Shown one piece after another: positions 16,442 to 25,174 of a stretch of 64,000 nucleotides of DNA. Numbering within the stretch: position 1 is the stretch's first letter; each line of letters starts with the position of its first letter. The position numbers and the translations under genes are program-made. The DNA is taken from the NCBI GenBank assembly GCA_039818825.1, contig JBCBTD010000010.1:29805-93804 (forward strand), read 5' to 3'. The stretch comes from JBCBTD01 sp039818825 (GTDB lineage: Bacteria > Pseudomonadota > Alphaproteobacteria > Geminicoccales > Geminicoccaceae). A model generated the notes under the pieces. The model was not told the DNA's origin. It ran no database searches and saw nothing but the letters and a program-made list of their open reading frames with translations.

Positions 16442-17638
16442 ATGCCAGCGTTCCAGACGCTCGACGACGTTGCGGTGAACGGCAAACGAGTGCTCGTTCG
16501 CGTCGATTTCAACGTGCCGATGGCCGATGGCGAAGTGACCGATGCGACTCGCATCGAGCGCGCCGCCGCTACCTTGCGCGACCTATTGGCGAAGGGTGCC
16601 AAGGTCGTCGTGCTCTCCCACTTCGGGCGTCCGAAGGGGAAGGTTCAGCCGTCGATGTCGCTGCGGCCCCTGATCGCGCCGCTGGAGCGGGCGCTTGGCG
16701 GAACGCCGGTCGCTTTCGCCGACGACTGTGTCGGGCCGGTCGCCGAAGCGGCAGTGGCGAAGCTGGGTGACGGCGAAGTCGTGCTTCTGGAGAATCTCCG
16801 CTTTCACGCCGAGGAGGAGGCCGACGATCCGGCCTTCGCCGATGGCCTCGCCAAGCTCGGCGACGTCTACGTCAACGATGCGTTCTCCTGTTCGCACCGC
16901 GCCCATGCTTCGATCACCGGCGTCGCCTCACGGCTGCCAGCCGTTGCGGGCCGCTTGATGCAGGCTGAGCTGGAAGCGCTCGCGGCAGCACTGGAGCAGC
17001 CTGAGCGGCCAGTCGCAGCGGTCGTCGGCGGCGCCAAGGTCTCCACCAAGCTCGACGTTCTCGGGCACCTGACCGACAAGGTCGACGTGCTGGTGATCGG
17101 CGGCGGTATGGCCAACACGTTCCTGAACGCCAAGGGTGTGCCGGTCGGCAAGTCGTTGTGCGAGCGTGACCTTGCCGACACGGCGAGGAAGATCCTGGAA
17201 GGCGCTGCCGCCAAGGGTTGCCGCGTGCTGCTGCCTGAGGACGCAGTCGTGACCAAGGTGTTCGAGGCGCAGGCCGACAACCGGGTGGTGGCACCTGAGG
17301 GTGTGGCCGACGACGAGATGATCGTCGACGTCGGGCCGGCGACCGTGAAGTCGGTCGAGACGGCGCTCGGCACCTGCAAGACACTGCTTTGGAACGGGCC
17401 GCTCGGCGCGTTCGAGCTGGAGCCGTTCGATGCCGGGACCAACGCCGTGGCCCTCGCAGCGGCCGACCTCAGTGACGGCGGCAAGCTGAAGAGCGTTGCC
17501 GGCGGCGGCGACACGGTGGCGGCGCTCGCCAAGGCCGGGGCGCTGGAGCGCTTCAGCTACGTATCCACCGCGGGCGGCGCTTTCCTCGAGTGGATGGAAG
17601 GCAAGGAGCTGCCAGGCGTCGCCGCACTCACGAAGTGA
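16442..17638 (+). CDS. pgk: Phosphoglycerate kinase
   Basis: This enzyme transfers phosphate between 1,3-bisphosphoglycerate and ADP in glycolysis and gluconeogenesis. It has 398 residues from the ATG at 16442, which follows a strong GAGGAGG box. RVDFNVPMADGEV near residue 21, SHFGRPKGK near 61, GGAKVSTKLDVL near 197 and the C-terminal GGGDTVAAL are diagnostic. It heads a run of carbon-metabolism genes on the plus strand ending with the aldolase. Confidence 0.97.
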   Translation: MPAFQTLDDVAVNGKRVLVRVDFNVPMADGEVTDATRIERAAATLRDLLAKGAKVVVLSHFGRPKGKVQPSMSLRPLIAPLERALGGTPVAFADDCVGPVAEAAVAKLGDGEVVLLENLRFHAEEEADDPAFADGLAKLGDVYVNDAFSCSHRAHASITGVASRLPAVAGRLMQAELEALAAALEQPERPVAAVVGGAKVSTKLDVLGHLTDKVDVLVIGGGMANTFLNAKGVPVGKSLCERDLADTARKILEGAAAKGCRVLLPEDAVVTKVFEAQADNRVVAPEGVADDEMIVDVGPATVKSVETALGTCKTLLWNGPLGAFELEPFDAGTNAVALAAADLSDGGKLKSVAGGGDTVAALAKAGALERFSYVSTAGGAFLEWMEGKELPGVAALTK

Positions 17639-18041
17639 TCGACACGACCTCGGCGTCGGCGTCACCGACCTCGTTCAGGCTCGGGAGGTCCTCGCTTGGG
17701 CGGCCGCTTCGCGCCGGCCGGTTCGGTTGTTCGCGCTCGGTTCGAGCTTTTCGGGCGCCGGTTTTTGGGCGGCCGCCGAAGCCGCGCTGGGACGGCCGAT
17801 CGTCATGCTGTGCGGCGCCGACGCTGGCGCCGTGCTGGCGTCGTTGCGCGCCGGCTCGCGGTCGATCGGGCACGACGTCTTGCCACCTCAACGAGCCGCA
17901 CTCGATGCGCTGATCGCGGCTCACGGCGGCGAAACGGTCGTTGCCCGCCCGGACGTTCGTCTCCGCGGACTGCAGCCGGCGTCGCCCCAACTCGCGCGCT
18001 GGCGCTTCGAGGGCGGTGACCGGTCCGGTTTCGCCTGCTAG
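17634..18041 (+). CDS. Small conserved-looking protein between pgk and aldolase, start unclear
   Basis: A frame with good codon bias reads through 17634-18041 and encodes a compact alpha/beta-looking protein (VTDLVQAREVLAWAAASRRP, then LGRPIVMLCGADAGAVLASL). I recall small uncharacterised proteins of this look at the same place in other Rhodospirillales, but cannot confirm it here. No ATG, GTG or TTG exists at the expected start: the only upstream one is a TTG at 17496 deep inside pgk, and the next is a TTG at 17727 that would remove the first strand. A GTG at 17635 is in another frame. A non-standard start, coupled re-initiation or a frameshift is possible. Confidence 0.45.
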   Translation, partial: SDRHDLGVGVTDLVQAREVLAWAAASRRPVRLFALGSSFSGAGFWAAAEAALGRPIVMLCGADAGAVLASLRAGSRSIGHDVLPPQRAALDALIAAHGGETVVARPDVRLRGLQPASPQLARWRFEGGDRSGFAC

Positions 18042-18086
18042 AGAACGACTGCGTTTGTCGAACATCGTCTGCCACGGGAGCTGAGA

Positions 18087-19004
18087 ATGCGCGTGACACC
18101 GAAGGTGAAGGAGATTCTCTCCTGGTACGAGGGTGAGAACCCTGGCGTCAAAACCAACATGGCGCGTCTGCTGATGCAGGGCCGCCTGGGCGGTACCGGT
18201 AAGCTCGTCATCCTCCCGGTCGACCAGGGCTACGAGCACGGCCCGGCGCGTTGCTTTGCGTCCAATCCGCCGGCCTATGACCCGCATTATCTCTACCAGT
18301 TGGCGCTCGACGCTCAGCTCTCGGGCTACGCCGCACCGCTCGGCAGCATCGCCGCCGGCGCCGACACCTTCGCTGGCGAGCTGCCGCTGATCCTCAAGGT
18401 CAACAGCGCCAACAGCCTGCACACCGGCATCGGCGACCAGGCCATCACCGGCAGCGTCCAGGACGCGTTGCGGCTCGGTTGTGTCGGCATCGGCTTCACC
18501 ATGTACCCCGGCTCCGAAGCCCAGTACGGCATGATGGAGGAACTGCGCGAGCTGACCGCCGAGGCCAAGTCGTACGGCCTCTGTGTCGTCGTCTGGTCGT
18601 ACCCGCGGGGTGGCAAGGTCCACAGCGAGACCGCGTTCGACATCGTTGCCTATGCTGCGCACATGGCGGCACTGATGGGCGCCAACATCATCAAGGTGAA
18701 GCCGCCGTCGGCCGATCTCGACCTGCCCGAGGCCGCCAAGGTCTACAAGGAGCAGGACATCGACGGCTCGACGCTCGACAAGCGCATCGCCCACATCATG
18801 CAGGTTTGCTACTCGGGCAAGCGTGTCGTGGTGTTCTCGGGTGGTGAGGCCAAGGACACGGCGAGCCTGCTCGAAGACGTCAAGAGCATCGCCAAGGGTG
18901 GTGGCTCCGGCTCGATCGTCGGTCGCAACGCGTTCCGGCGTCCGAAGGCCGAGGCGCTTGAGCTCCTCGACAGCATCTGCCGGATCTATCTCGGCGAGCT
19001 TTGA
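18087..19004 (+). CDS. fbaB: Class I fructose-bisphosphate aldolase (FbaB/DhnA type)
   Basis: The enzyme cleaves or forms fructose 1,6-bisphosphate through a lysine Schiff base. The 305-residue protein has ILPVDQGYEHGP near residue 47, the LKVNSANSLH segment, and GANIIKVKPPSADL near 200, which should hold the catalytic lysine. VFSGGEAKD and GGSGSIVGRNAFRR form the phosphate-binding end. It follows pgk and the small ORF, and its stop overlaps the next gene's TTG start (TTGA). Confidence 0.93.
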   Translation: MRVTPKVKEILSWYEGENPGVKTNMARLLMQGRLGGTGKLVILPVDQGYEHGPARCFASNPPAYDPHYLYQLALDAQLSGYAAPLGSIAAGADTFAGELPLILKVNSANSLHTGIGDQAITGSVQDALRLGCVGIGFTMYPGSEAQYGMMEELRELTAEAKSYGLCVVVWSYPRGGKVHSETAFDIVAYAAHMAALMGANIIKVKPPSADLDLPEAAKVYKEQDIDGSTLDKRIAHIMQVCYSGKRVVVFSGGEAKDTASLLEDVKSIAKGGGSGSIVGRNAFRRPKAEALELLDSICRIYLGEL

Positions 19005-19591
19005 GTTCCGAAGTCGCGATCGACGACGACCGCTGCCGGCTGCTGGTCGAGCTGCCGGCAGCGGTCGATCGTCCGCTTCGTGAGACGTTGCGGCGCCTGA
19101 CCGAACGGGATCGGCTCGGCGGGATCGTCGTCGGTCGGTCGACCGCGGACGTGCGTGACATCGCTTCCAGCCTCTCGGTGGCGCTTTTGTCCCGCGACAT
19201 GGCCGATGCCGACATCGCGGACGGGCTGATGCAGCCGTTCGCCACCGCCGGACGAGCCACCTCTGCGGCCGAACTCATCCGCATCGCCGAGGTCGGTACG
19301 TCGCGCCACGCGGCGATGGAAGCCGGCGAGAATGGTGCCGACGTGGTGCTGTTCGCTGCGACCGACGGTGACGCACCCGACGTCGCCCTGGATTGCGTTC
19401 GCTGGTGGCGGCAGCTATTCGTCCTGCCCGTCGCGGTCGCTGCCGAGCCGACGTCAGCGACGGAACTGGCCGGTGCTGGTGCCGATTTCCTGTTGATCGC
19501 CGGGCAAACGATCGGATCGGCCGAAGTCGCCGATCGGATCCTCGCCGAACTAGATCGTACCGTCCCCGAGCCGCCGCTGCTGACGGGCTGA
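19001..19591 (+). CDS. ThiE-like (thiamine phosphate synthase family) protein, degenerate active site
   Basis: This 196-residue protein has the layout of a ThiE-like TIM barrel: a DRLGGIVVGRST strand near residue 40 and a GTSRHAAMEAGENGADVVLF segment near 103 that matches ThiE paralogs. The ThiE diphosphate-binding motif of the DGVHLGQ type is not recognisable; ADIADGLMQPF stands in its place. The protein is therefore probably not an active thiamine phosphate synthase. It starts with TTG overlapping the aldolase stop and precedes efp, so its role may be linked to that operon. Function unknown. Confidence 0.6.
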   Translation: MSSEVAIDDDRCRLLVELPAAVDRPLRETLRRLTERDRLGGIVVGRSTADVRDIASSLSVALLSRDMADADIADGLMQPFATAGRATSAAELIRIAEVGTSRHAAMEAGENGADVVLFAATDGDAPDVALDCVRWWRQLFVLPVAVAAEPTSATELAGAGADFLLIAGQTIGSAEVADRILAELDRTVPEPPLLTG

Positions 19592-19621
19592 CCGCCCGAC
19601 CGTTTGGATCCGAGACCGCAC

Positions 19622-20188
19622 ATGAAAATCAACGGCAACGAGATCCGGCCCAACATGGTGCTGGAGCATCAGGACAAGCTTTGGCGCGTTGTCCGCACCG
19701 AGCACGTCAAGCCTGGCAAGGGCCCAGCCTATCTGCAGGCCGAGCTCAAGAGCATCGTCGAGGGCACCAAACTCAACGAACGGTTCCGTGCCGCCGAGAC
19801 CGTCGAACGCGTGCGGCTGGACGAGGCCAAGTACCAGTTCCTCTACGAAGAGGACGAGCTCCTGCATTTCATGGAGCAGGAGAACTTCGAACAGGTCATC
19901 TTGGCGAAAGCGATGGTCGGCGACGCGGTGGTATTCCTGCAAGAAGGGATGATCTGCACCGTCGAGACCTACGAGGGGCGGCCGCTCGGGGTGACCCTGC
20001 CGGAGACGGTCGTCCAGGAAGTCGTCGAGGCCGATCCCGTGGTCAAGGGTCAGACGGCGGCCGCGTCCTACAAGCCCGCCCGGCTGGACAACGGCGTGCG
20101 AGTCATGGTGCCGCCGCACATCGAGACCGGCACGCGCGTCGTCGTCAATACCGTCGATTCAACCTACGTCGAGCGCGCCCGCGACTGA
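19622..20188 (+). CDS. efp: Elongation factor P
   Basis: EF-P relieves ribosome stalling at polyproline stretches. The product has 188 residues from the ATG at 19622 (MKINGNEIRPNMVLEHQDKL). The modifiable lysine, equivalent to E. coli Lys34, is Lys33 in the loop VKPGKGPAYLQ. The three domains and the C-terminal signature KPARLDNGVRVMVPPHIETG are complete. An upstream in-frame start at 19604 is less likely. It sits between the ThiE-like gene and the inositol phosphatase gene. Confidence 0.96.
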   Translation: MKINGNEIRPNMVLEHQDKLWRVVRTEHVKPGKGPAYLQAELKSIVEGTKLNERFRAAETVERVRLDEAKYQFLYEEDELLHFMEQENFEQVILAKAMVGDAVVFLQEGMICTVETYEGRPLGVTLPETVVQEVVEADPVVKGQTAAASYKPARLDNGVRVMVPPHIETGTRVVVNTVDSTYVERARD

Positions 20189-20220
20189 CGTCGCCGCGTC
20201 GACCACACGGCAGCGAGGCC

Positions 20221-21015
20221 ATGCGACGTTCCCCCAATCTCCAGCTGATGGTGCAAGCGGCGCAGAAGGCGGCGCGGTCGCTTGCCCGCGACTTCGGCGA
20301 GGTCGAGCAGCTGCAGGTCTCGATCAAAGGACCTGGCGACTTCGTCTCGGCCGCCGATCGTCGCGCCGAACGGATCATCGTCGACGAGCTACGCCGGGGG
20401 CGACCAGCGTTCGGCTTTCTCGCCGAAGAGGGCGGGAGCGAAGGTGACGACGCGGCCGGTCGATGGATCATCGATCCGCTCGACGGCACCTCCAACTTCC
20501 TCCACGGCCTGCCACATTTCGCGATCTCGATCGCACTAGAGCTGAACCAGGAACTGGTCGCGGGCCTGGTGCTGGATCCCGTCAAGCAAGAGCTCTTCAC
20601 CGCAGAGCGCGGGCAGGGCGCTTACATGAACGACCGACGCCTTCGGGTTTCGTCGCGGCGCGAGATGCACCGCGCGATGATCGGCTGCGGCCTTCCGGTG
20701 CTCGACTGGCCAGGACGGGAAGGGTTCGCCGGCCAGCTCGACCGGGTCAGCGACGAGGTTGCCGGCATCCGCCGCTATGGCGCAGCGGCGTTGGACTTGG
20801 CCTACGTCGCCGCGGGCCGGCTCGACGGATTCTGGGAGTTCGGCCTCAAGGCTTGGGACGTGGCTGCCGGCGTCGTTTTGATCCGCGAGGCGGGCGGCGA
20901 TGTCGCGACGTTGGACGGTGGCGACGTTTTGATGGGCGGCACCTTGCTGGCCGGCAACCCGCAGATCTACCCACGACTGCGCGAACTCGTCGGCGGCCCG
21001 GCGTCGGCGACCTGA
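20221..21015 (+). CDS. Inositol monophosphatase family protein
   Basis: This is a magnesium-dependent sugar or inositol phosphatase of 264 residues. The metal-binding residues are visible in FLAEEGGSEGDD, WIIDPLDGTSNFLHG near residue 80, and the C-terminal WDVAAGVVLIREAGG near 220. The ATG at 20221 gives the standard N-terminus. It follows efp by 32 bases; in many alphaproteobacteria these two genes are adjacent. Substrates of relatives include inositol-1-phosphate, fructose-1,6-bisphosphate and NADP, so I do not give a symbol. Confidence 0.88.
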   Translation: MRRSPNLQLMVQAAQKAARSLARDFGEVEQLQVSIKGPGDFVSAADRRAERIIVDELRRGRPAFGFLAEEGGSEGDDAAGRWIIDPLDGTSNFLHGLPHFAISIALELNQELVAGLVLDPVKQELFTAERGQGAYMNDRRLRVSSRREMHRAMIGCGLPVLDWPGREGFAGQLDRVSDEVAGIRRYGAAALDLAYVAAGRLDGFWEFGLKAWDVAAGVVLIREAGGDVATLDGGDVLMGGTLLAGNPQIYPRLRELVGGPASAT

Positions 21016-21127
21016 ACGATATCAACGAGCTCTGGCAGCCTGCTCTTGTAGCGTATCATCGCACCGGCCTATGCTGGTGTAGGCTCGACGTTTGCGGTGG
21101 CCCTGCCGCCGCCGGATACCATTGCCG

Positions 21128-22276
21128 ATGATGCGACCGCAGCATTTCATCAACATCATCCTGCTGGTTCTGGTCGCTATGGGCGTCGTCGTGGGGCTGC
21201 TCGCTGACGTCCTCTGGGTCACGTTCCTCTACAACCCCTGGCTGAACGGCGCGATCGGTCTGGTTTTCGTCATCGGCGTGATCTACGCGCTCTCTCGGAT
21301 CTGGCGCCTGCGGCCGGAACTGCGCTGGATCGAGGCGTTCCGCACCAACGCGCCAGGCTTCTCGACGGCGGCGCCGCCGCGGTTGCTGGCGCCGCTGGCA
21401 ACGTTGTTGACCGAGCAGGAGCGGCGTGGCCGCAGTTCCCTGACGACCGTCTCGGTCCGCTACCTCCTCGACAGCGTACAGTCGCGGCTCGACGAGCAGC
21501 GCGACAACGCCCGCTACCTCACCGGTCTGCTCATTTTCCTCGGTCTGCTCGGCACCTTCTGGGGGCTGCTGCAGACCATCGACGCCGTTGGCGAAGTGAT
21601 CGCCGGGCTGTCGATCGCCGGCGACAGCGCGGCGACGTTCACGGAACTTCAGGAGGGGCTGGCGGCCCCGCTCGGCGGCATGGGCACAGCGTTCAGCTCG
21701 TCGTTGTTCGGGCTCGCCGGGTCGTTGGTGCTCGGCTTTTTGGACCTGCAGGCAAACCGTGCGCAGAACGAGTTCTTCGACGACCTGGAAGAGTACCTGT
21801 CCAGCCTGACGCGCCTTTCCGCTGGAGCCACGGCTTTGGATGCTGCGGATGGTGGCCGTTCGATGACGACCTACGTCCAGGCGCTGTTGGAGCGCTCCGC
21901 CGAGAGCAGCGAGACCCTGGTCCGCTTGCTGAGCGAAGGGGAGAGTGCCCGCAGATCGACCGAATCTGCCGTGCTCAAGTTGTCGGAGCAGCTGGAGCGC
22001 CTCGGTCGGCAACTGGCCGAGGACCGCGTCCAAACGGATCGCTTCGCGGCGGCGGCCACCCAGATCGAGCGTGCCGTCGGCCAGCAGTTGGCGGATGGCG
22101 TCGTGCTGGACGCCGCGACCCGGGCCCATCTCGCCAATCTGGATGCGGTGATGCAGCGGGTCGCTGACGAACTCGCCCGGTCCCGCGGCGAGGCCGTCGA
22201 AACGCTTCGCCAAGAGATCCGCCTCGTCACCCGTACGATCGCCATCGCCTCCGGCGAGGCGGACCCGGGCACCTAG
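21128..22276 (+). CDS. MotA/TolQ/ExbB-like proton channel protein with extended C-terminal tail
   Basis: This is a membrane protein of 382 residues with four predicted helices (about 7-31, 38-57, 129-151 and 183-206). The last two, LIFLGLLGTFWGLLQTI and GGMGTAFSSSLFGLAGS, are the conserved channel helices of the MotA/TolQ/ExbB superfamily. A cytoplasmic tail of about 170 residues (SAESSETLVRLLSEGESARR onward) is rich in heptads. It pairs with the MotB-like gene 14 bases downstream. Flagellar and Tol-Pal genes are absent nearby. The start could be either of two adjacent ATGs at 21128 and 21131. Confidence 0.82.
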   Translation: MMRPQHFINIILLVLVAMGVVVGLLADVLWVTFLYNPWLNGAIGLVFVIGVIYALSRIWRLRPELRWIEAFRTNAPGFSTAAPPRLLAPLATLLTEQERRGRSSLTTVSVRYLLDSVQSRLDEQRDNARYLTGLLIFLGLLGTFWGLLQTIDAVGEVIAGLSIAGDSAATFTELQEGLAAPLGGMGTAFSSSLFGLAGSLVLGFLDLQANRAQNEFFDDLEEYLSSLTRLSAGATALDAADGGRSMTTYVQALLERSAESSETLVRLLSEGESARRSTESAVLKLSEQLERLGRQLAEDRVQTDRFAAAATQIERAVGQQLADGVVLDAATRAHLANLDAVMQRVADELARSRGEAVETLRQEIRLVTRTIAIASGEADPGT

Positions 22277-22290
22277 GCCGGTCGGCGCCC

Positions 22291-23652
22291 ATGGCGAGAG
22301 CGCGCCGCGACACCCGACCGTCGAACGACATCTGGCCCGGCTTCGTCGACGCTCTGTCGACCTTGCTGATGGTCTTCATCTTTCTGCTGACGGTGTTCGT
22401 GCTCGCTCAATTCTTCCTCAGCCAGCTCATCGCCGGCCGCGACGAACGCCTGCGCACGCTCCAGGACGAGCTTGCGGTCGTCGAGGCCGATCGTGAGGAA
22501 GGACGCCTGCGCCTCGACGACCTGCGCCGGACGGTCGCGCGGCTGAGTGCGGAACTGGGCATTGCCCGCTCGGAGCGTGACGACGCCGAAGCCGACCGTG
22601 ATGCCGTGCTCTCCGAGCGTGACGAACTGTCGTCCAGGCTCGACCGCCTGGGTGACCAGAACCTACTGCTGCAGCGGACGCTGGCCAATCTCGAAGCCGA
22701 CGCGGACGAGGCGGAGGCAGCGCGCCAGCGCATCGAACAGGCGTTGCTCGACGCCGAGCGACGGCTCACGGCCGACAGCGCCACGATCGAGGCGCAACTG
22801 GACGACCTCGTTCGGCTGCGTCAGGACATCGAAGCGCTGCAGACCCTGCGCGATCGGCTGGAAGCGGAAATCGCCGGCGTCGTCGAGGCGCGAGACGATC
22901 TGCTCGTCCAGCTCGGTGTGGAGCGCGACCGGAACCTCGCGCTGGCCGACGAGTTGGCCGACGCGCGGGAGCGTACCCTGCTCACGCAAACCGAGTTCGA
23001 CCGCGAGGCCGCCCGCGCCCGGATCGCAGTCGAGGAGGTGGCGGTCCTGAACGAGCAACTCGCCGAACTCCGCGCGGGCCTCGCGCGCCTGGAGGCGCTG
23101 TTGGCCTCGCGTGAGGACGTGATCGAGGCCCAGCGCATCCGGATCGACGATCTCGACGTCCGGCTGACCGCGGCGCTCGCCGGCCAAGTCGACGAGCTGC
23201 TGCAGTTCCGCAGCGAGTTCTTCGGTCGGTTGCGGCAGGTCCTGGGTGGGCGCGAAGACGTGCGGATCGAGGGGGATCGCTTCGTCTTCCAGTCCGAGTT
23301 GCTGTTCGCGCCGGGCGAGGCGACGCTCGGGCCCGACGCACGCGTACAGCTCGCCGCGCTGGCCGAGACGCTGCTAGGGCTCGCGGCCGATTTGCCGACC
23401 GACCTGCCCTGGATTCTGCAGGTGGACGGCCACACCGACGTGACACCGATCGCCACGGCACGTTTCCCGTCGAACTGGGAGCTGTCGGCGGCGCGGGCGA
23501 TTTCGGTGGCCCGGTACCTCGTCGGCCAAGGCTTGCCGAGCGATCGGGTCGCCGCTGCCGGCTTCGCCGAGTTCCAACCGTTGGACGACGGCGACGACGA
23601 GGAGGCTTACCGGCGCAACCGGCGTATCGAGTTGAAGCTCACCACTAGGTGA
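22291..23652 (+). CDS. MotB/OmpA-family peptidoglycan-binding protein with long coiled coil
   Basis: This 453-residue protein begins with one membrane helix (about 18-44, FVDALSTLLMVFIFLLTVF) containing an aspartate placed like the proton-carrying aspartate of MotB. A coiled coil of roughly 240 residues follows (about 50-295), full of E, R, D and L heptads. A C-terminal OmpA domain (about 310-453) carries the peptidoglycan site VDGHTDVTPI near 378 and RNRRIELKL at the end. Together with the preceding gene it should form a stator-like, ion-driven complex that reaches the cell wall. No Zorya partner genes are present. Confidence 0.85.
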   Translation: MARARRDTRPSNDIWPGFVDALSTLLMVFIFLLTVFVLAQFFLSQLIAGRDERLRTLQDELAVVEADREEGRLRLDDLRRTVARLSAELGIARSERDDAEADRDAVLSERDELSSRLDRLGDQNLLLQRTLANLEADADEAEAARQRIEQALLDAERRLTADSATIEAQLDDLVRLRQDIEALQTLRDRLEAEIAGVVEARDDLLVQLGVERDRNLALADELADARERTLLTQTEFDREAARARIAVEEVAVLNEQLAELRAGLARLEALLASREDVIEAQRIRIDDLDVRLTAALAGQVDELLQFRSEFFGRLRQVLGGREDVRIEGDRFVFQSELLFAPGEATLGPDARVQLAALAETLLGLAADLPTDLPWILQVDGHTDVTPIATARFPSNWELSAARAISVARYLVGQGLPSDRVAAAGFAEFQPLDDGDDEEAYRRNRRIELKLTTR

Positions 23653-23784
23653 CGATCGACCCGGCGCGTTGGGCACGCCTCTGAATGCTACTGCGCTGAA
23701 ATGTCGTGAGTGAGCCGCCGTCCCGGTGAGGGTCAGGACCGTGGGCCAAAAAACGTCGGTCAACGGGCCGCTCTCAGCATGCTC

Positions 23785-23820
23785 TTGCGTGATGTACACA
23801 TCGCCGTGGCACGTATAATG
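23785..23820 (+). promoter_or_regulatory. Possible promoter upstream of lipoprotein gene
   Basis: TATAAT stands at 23814-23819, about 60 bases before the lipoprotein start. The best -35 candidate, TTGCGT at 23785-23790, is 23 bases away, which is too far for a standard sigma-70 promoter. The overlapping TGGCACG at 23807-23813 matches a sigma-54 -24 box, but the -12 GC is missing. Confidence 0.3.
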
Positions 23821-23880
23821 AAATCATGGTAGCCATTTGCTCTGCTGTCATGACGTCGATGCTACGGATGGAGCGGTGCC

Positions 23881-24669
23881 ATGGTCCTCACACGCGTCGC
23901 AAGGACGACCGTCTTGGCGATCGTCCTACCGCTCGGTCTTGCCGCTTGCGCTGCGGATCTGCTGCGCGACGATTTCGAGTCCTATGACGACGGGGCCGCG
24001 GTCGGTGGCGGTATCGATGGTGAGCCCGAGGGCGACACGATCGTGGCACTCGGGTCGCCGGAACTGTTCTCGGTGCGTAGCGGCGGCGCCTTGTCGGGTG
24101 CCCAGAGCCTCGTCCTGGAGATGGGGTTCGACACCGACCCGTCGACCACCGAGTGCCCGCCGCCGGGCCAGGAGATCTGTCAGCAGCCGTTCGTCCTGTT
24201 CTTCGTACCGCTGGCCGCGGACCCGGATGGCGGCGACCGTCTGTACTTCTGGAACGGCCGTCTGGAACAAACCTCCAGCACCACGACGTTGACCGCAGGA
24301 CTGTTCGAACCCGGCCAGTTCTTCGGAACGAAACTGGCGCTCGACATCGCAGCCGATCAGCTCACCGCCCGTCAGGGCCTCGACGTCGACGCCGTGTTCG
24401 AGCACGACTTCACCGACCCTCACAGCATCTTCGTTCGCATCTCACCAGGTCGCGGCACGTACGCCGTTCAGATCGCCGGCGGTGGCATCGACGCACCGGC
24501 GAACGATCAACCGGCCTGTGCAGCGTCCAACGTTCTCTGCGGTTCGCTTCCGGGTGGCACCGACTTCGCCTCCGCGGCATTGTTTCTGCGCCTGGAATTC
24601 ACGCCGACGACCAATGTCGGTGCTCGCTATCGCGTCGACAACGTACGCATTTGGCAGTTGCCGGCGTGA
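23881..24669 (+). CDS. Putative lipoprotein of unknown function
   Basis: This is an exported protein of 262 residues. The signal peptide ends in the lipobox LAAC (cysteine about residue 23), so the mature protein should be lipid-anchored. The body begins DDFESYDDGAAVGG and has a beta-sandwich-like pattern ending RLEFTPTTNVGARYRVDNVR, reminiscent of carbohydrate-binding or laminin-G-like folds, but I cannot name a family. A pair of cysteine-rich loops (ECPPPGQEICQQP, PACAASNVLCG) may form disulfides. It stands alone and converges on the thioesterase gene. Confidence 0.7.
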   Translation: MVLTRVARTTVLAIVLPLGLAACAADLLRDDFESYDDGAAVGGGIDGEPEGDTIVALGSPELFSVRSGGALSGAQSLVLEMGFDTDPSTTECPPPGQEICQQPFVLFFVPLAADPDGGDRLYFWNGRLEQTSSTTTLTAGLFEPGQFFGTKLALDIAADQLTARQGLDVDAVFEHDFTDPHSIFVRISPGRGTYAVQIAGGGIDAPANDQPACAASNVLCGSLPGGTDFASAALFLRLEFTPTTNVGARYRVDNVRIWQLPA

Positions 24670-24709
24670 TCGGACGTCGACTTGGGGTCGCCGCTGCGGA
24701 CGGCCGCCG

Positions 24710-25165
24710 TCACGACCGGTTCTCAATCGGTTCGACGGGCATCAGCGTTTGCAGGAGCACCGCGCAGCGGTGTCGATCGCCCTGGCGAACGACGTCGACG
24801 TCCACCGTCGACACCAGCACCCGGCGCCCGGGCTTCACGCAATGGCCCGTCGCCTCGAGTAGCTCGCCGACGGCCGGTGCGAGAAAGTTCACCTTGTACT
24901 CGACGCTGACGATCTCCTGTCCCGCATCCAGCAAGGTCATCGCGGCGTAGCCGCCCGCACTGTCGCCCAAGGTCGCCACGACGCCGCCGTGGAAGAAGCC
25001 TTGCTGCTGCGTGACCTTGGGCCCGTAGGGCAGGGTGAGCCGCACGCGACCAGGCTGGACGTCCTCGATCCGCGCGCCCCACGCTTCCAGCACGCCCTGC
25101 CGGTGAAAGCTCGCATGCACCGCTTCGGCGAAATCGGTGTGGCGTGGTTCCAACGGTTCGGGCAC
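24710..25165 (-). CDS. PaaI-family hotdog thioesterase
   Basis: This is a 151-residue single hotdog-domain protein likely to hydrolyse an acyl-CoA thioester. The family signature GFFHGGVVATLGDSAGGYAA (about residues 56-75) includes the HGG motif and the acidic catalytic residue, and YKVNFLAPAVGE lies near 90. Its 3' end converges on the lipoprotein gene. Its start is only nine bases from the end of the upstream serine hydrolase reading frame, so the two may be cotranscribed. The acyl substrate is unknown. Confidence 0.87.
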   Translation of the reverse strand: MPEPLEPRHTDFAEAVHASFHRQGVLEAWGARIEDVQPGRVRLTLPYGPKVTQQQGFFHGGVVATLGDSAGGYAAMTLLDAGQEIVSVEYKVNFLAPAVGELLEATGHCVKPGRRVLVSTVDVDVVRQGDRHRCAVLLQTLMPVEPIENRS

Positions 25166-25174
25166 GTGCCGATC

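Noticed and set aside
21128..23652. Zorya anti-phage system
   Set aside because: Only ZorA/ZorB-like architecture is present; no helicase, nuclease or other defence gene is near, and the neighbourhood is housekeeping.
23785..23819. Firm sigma-70 promoter before the lipoprotein gene
   Set aside because: A 23-base spacer between TTGCGT and TATAAT is too long, so it is listed only as a weak candidate.
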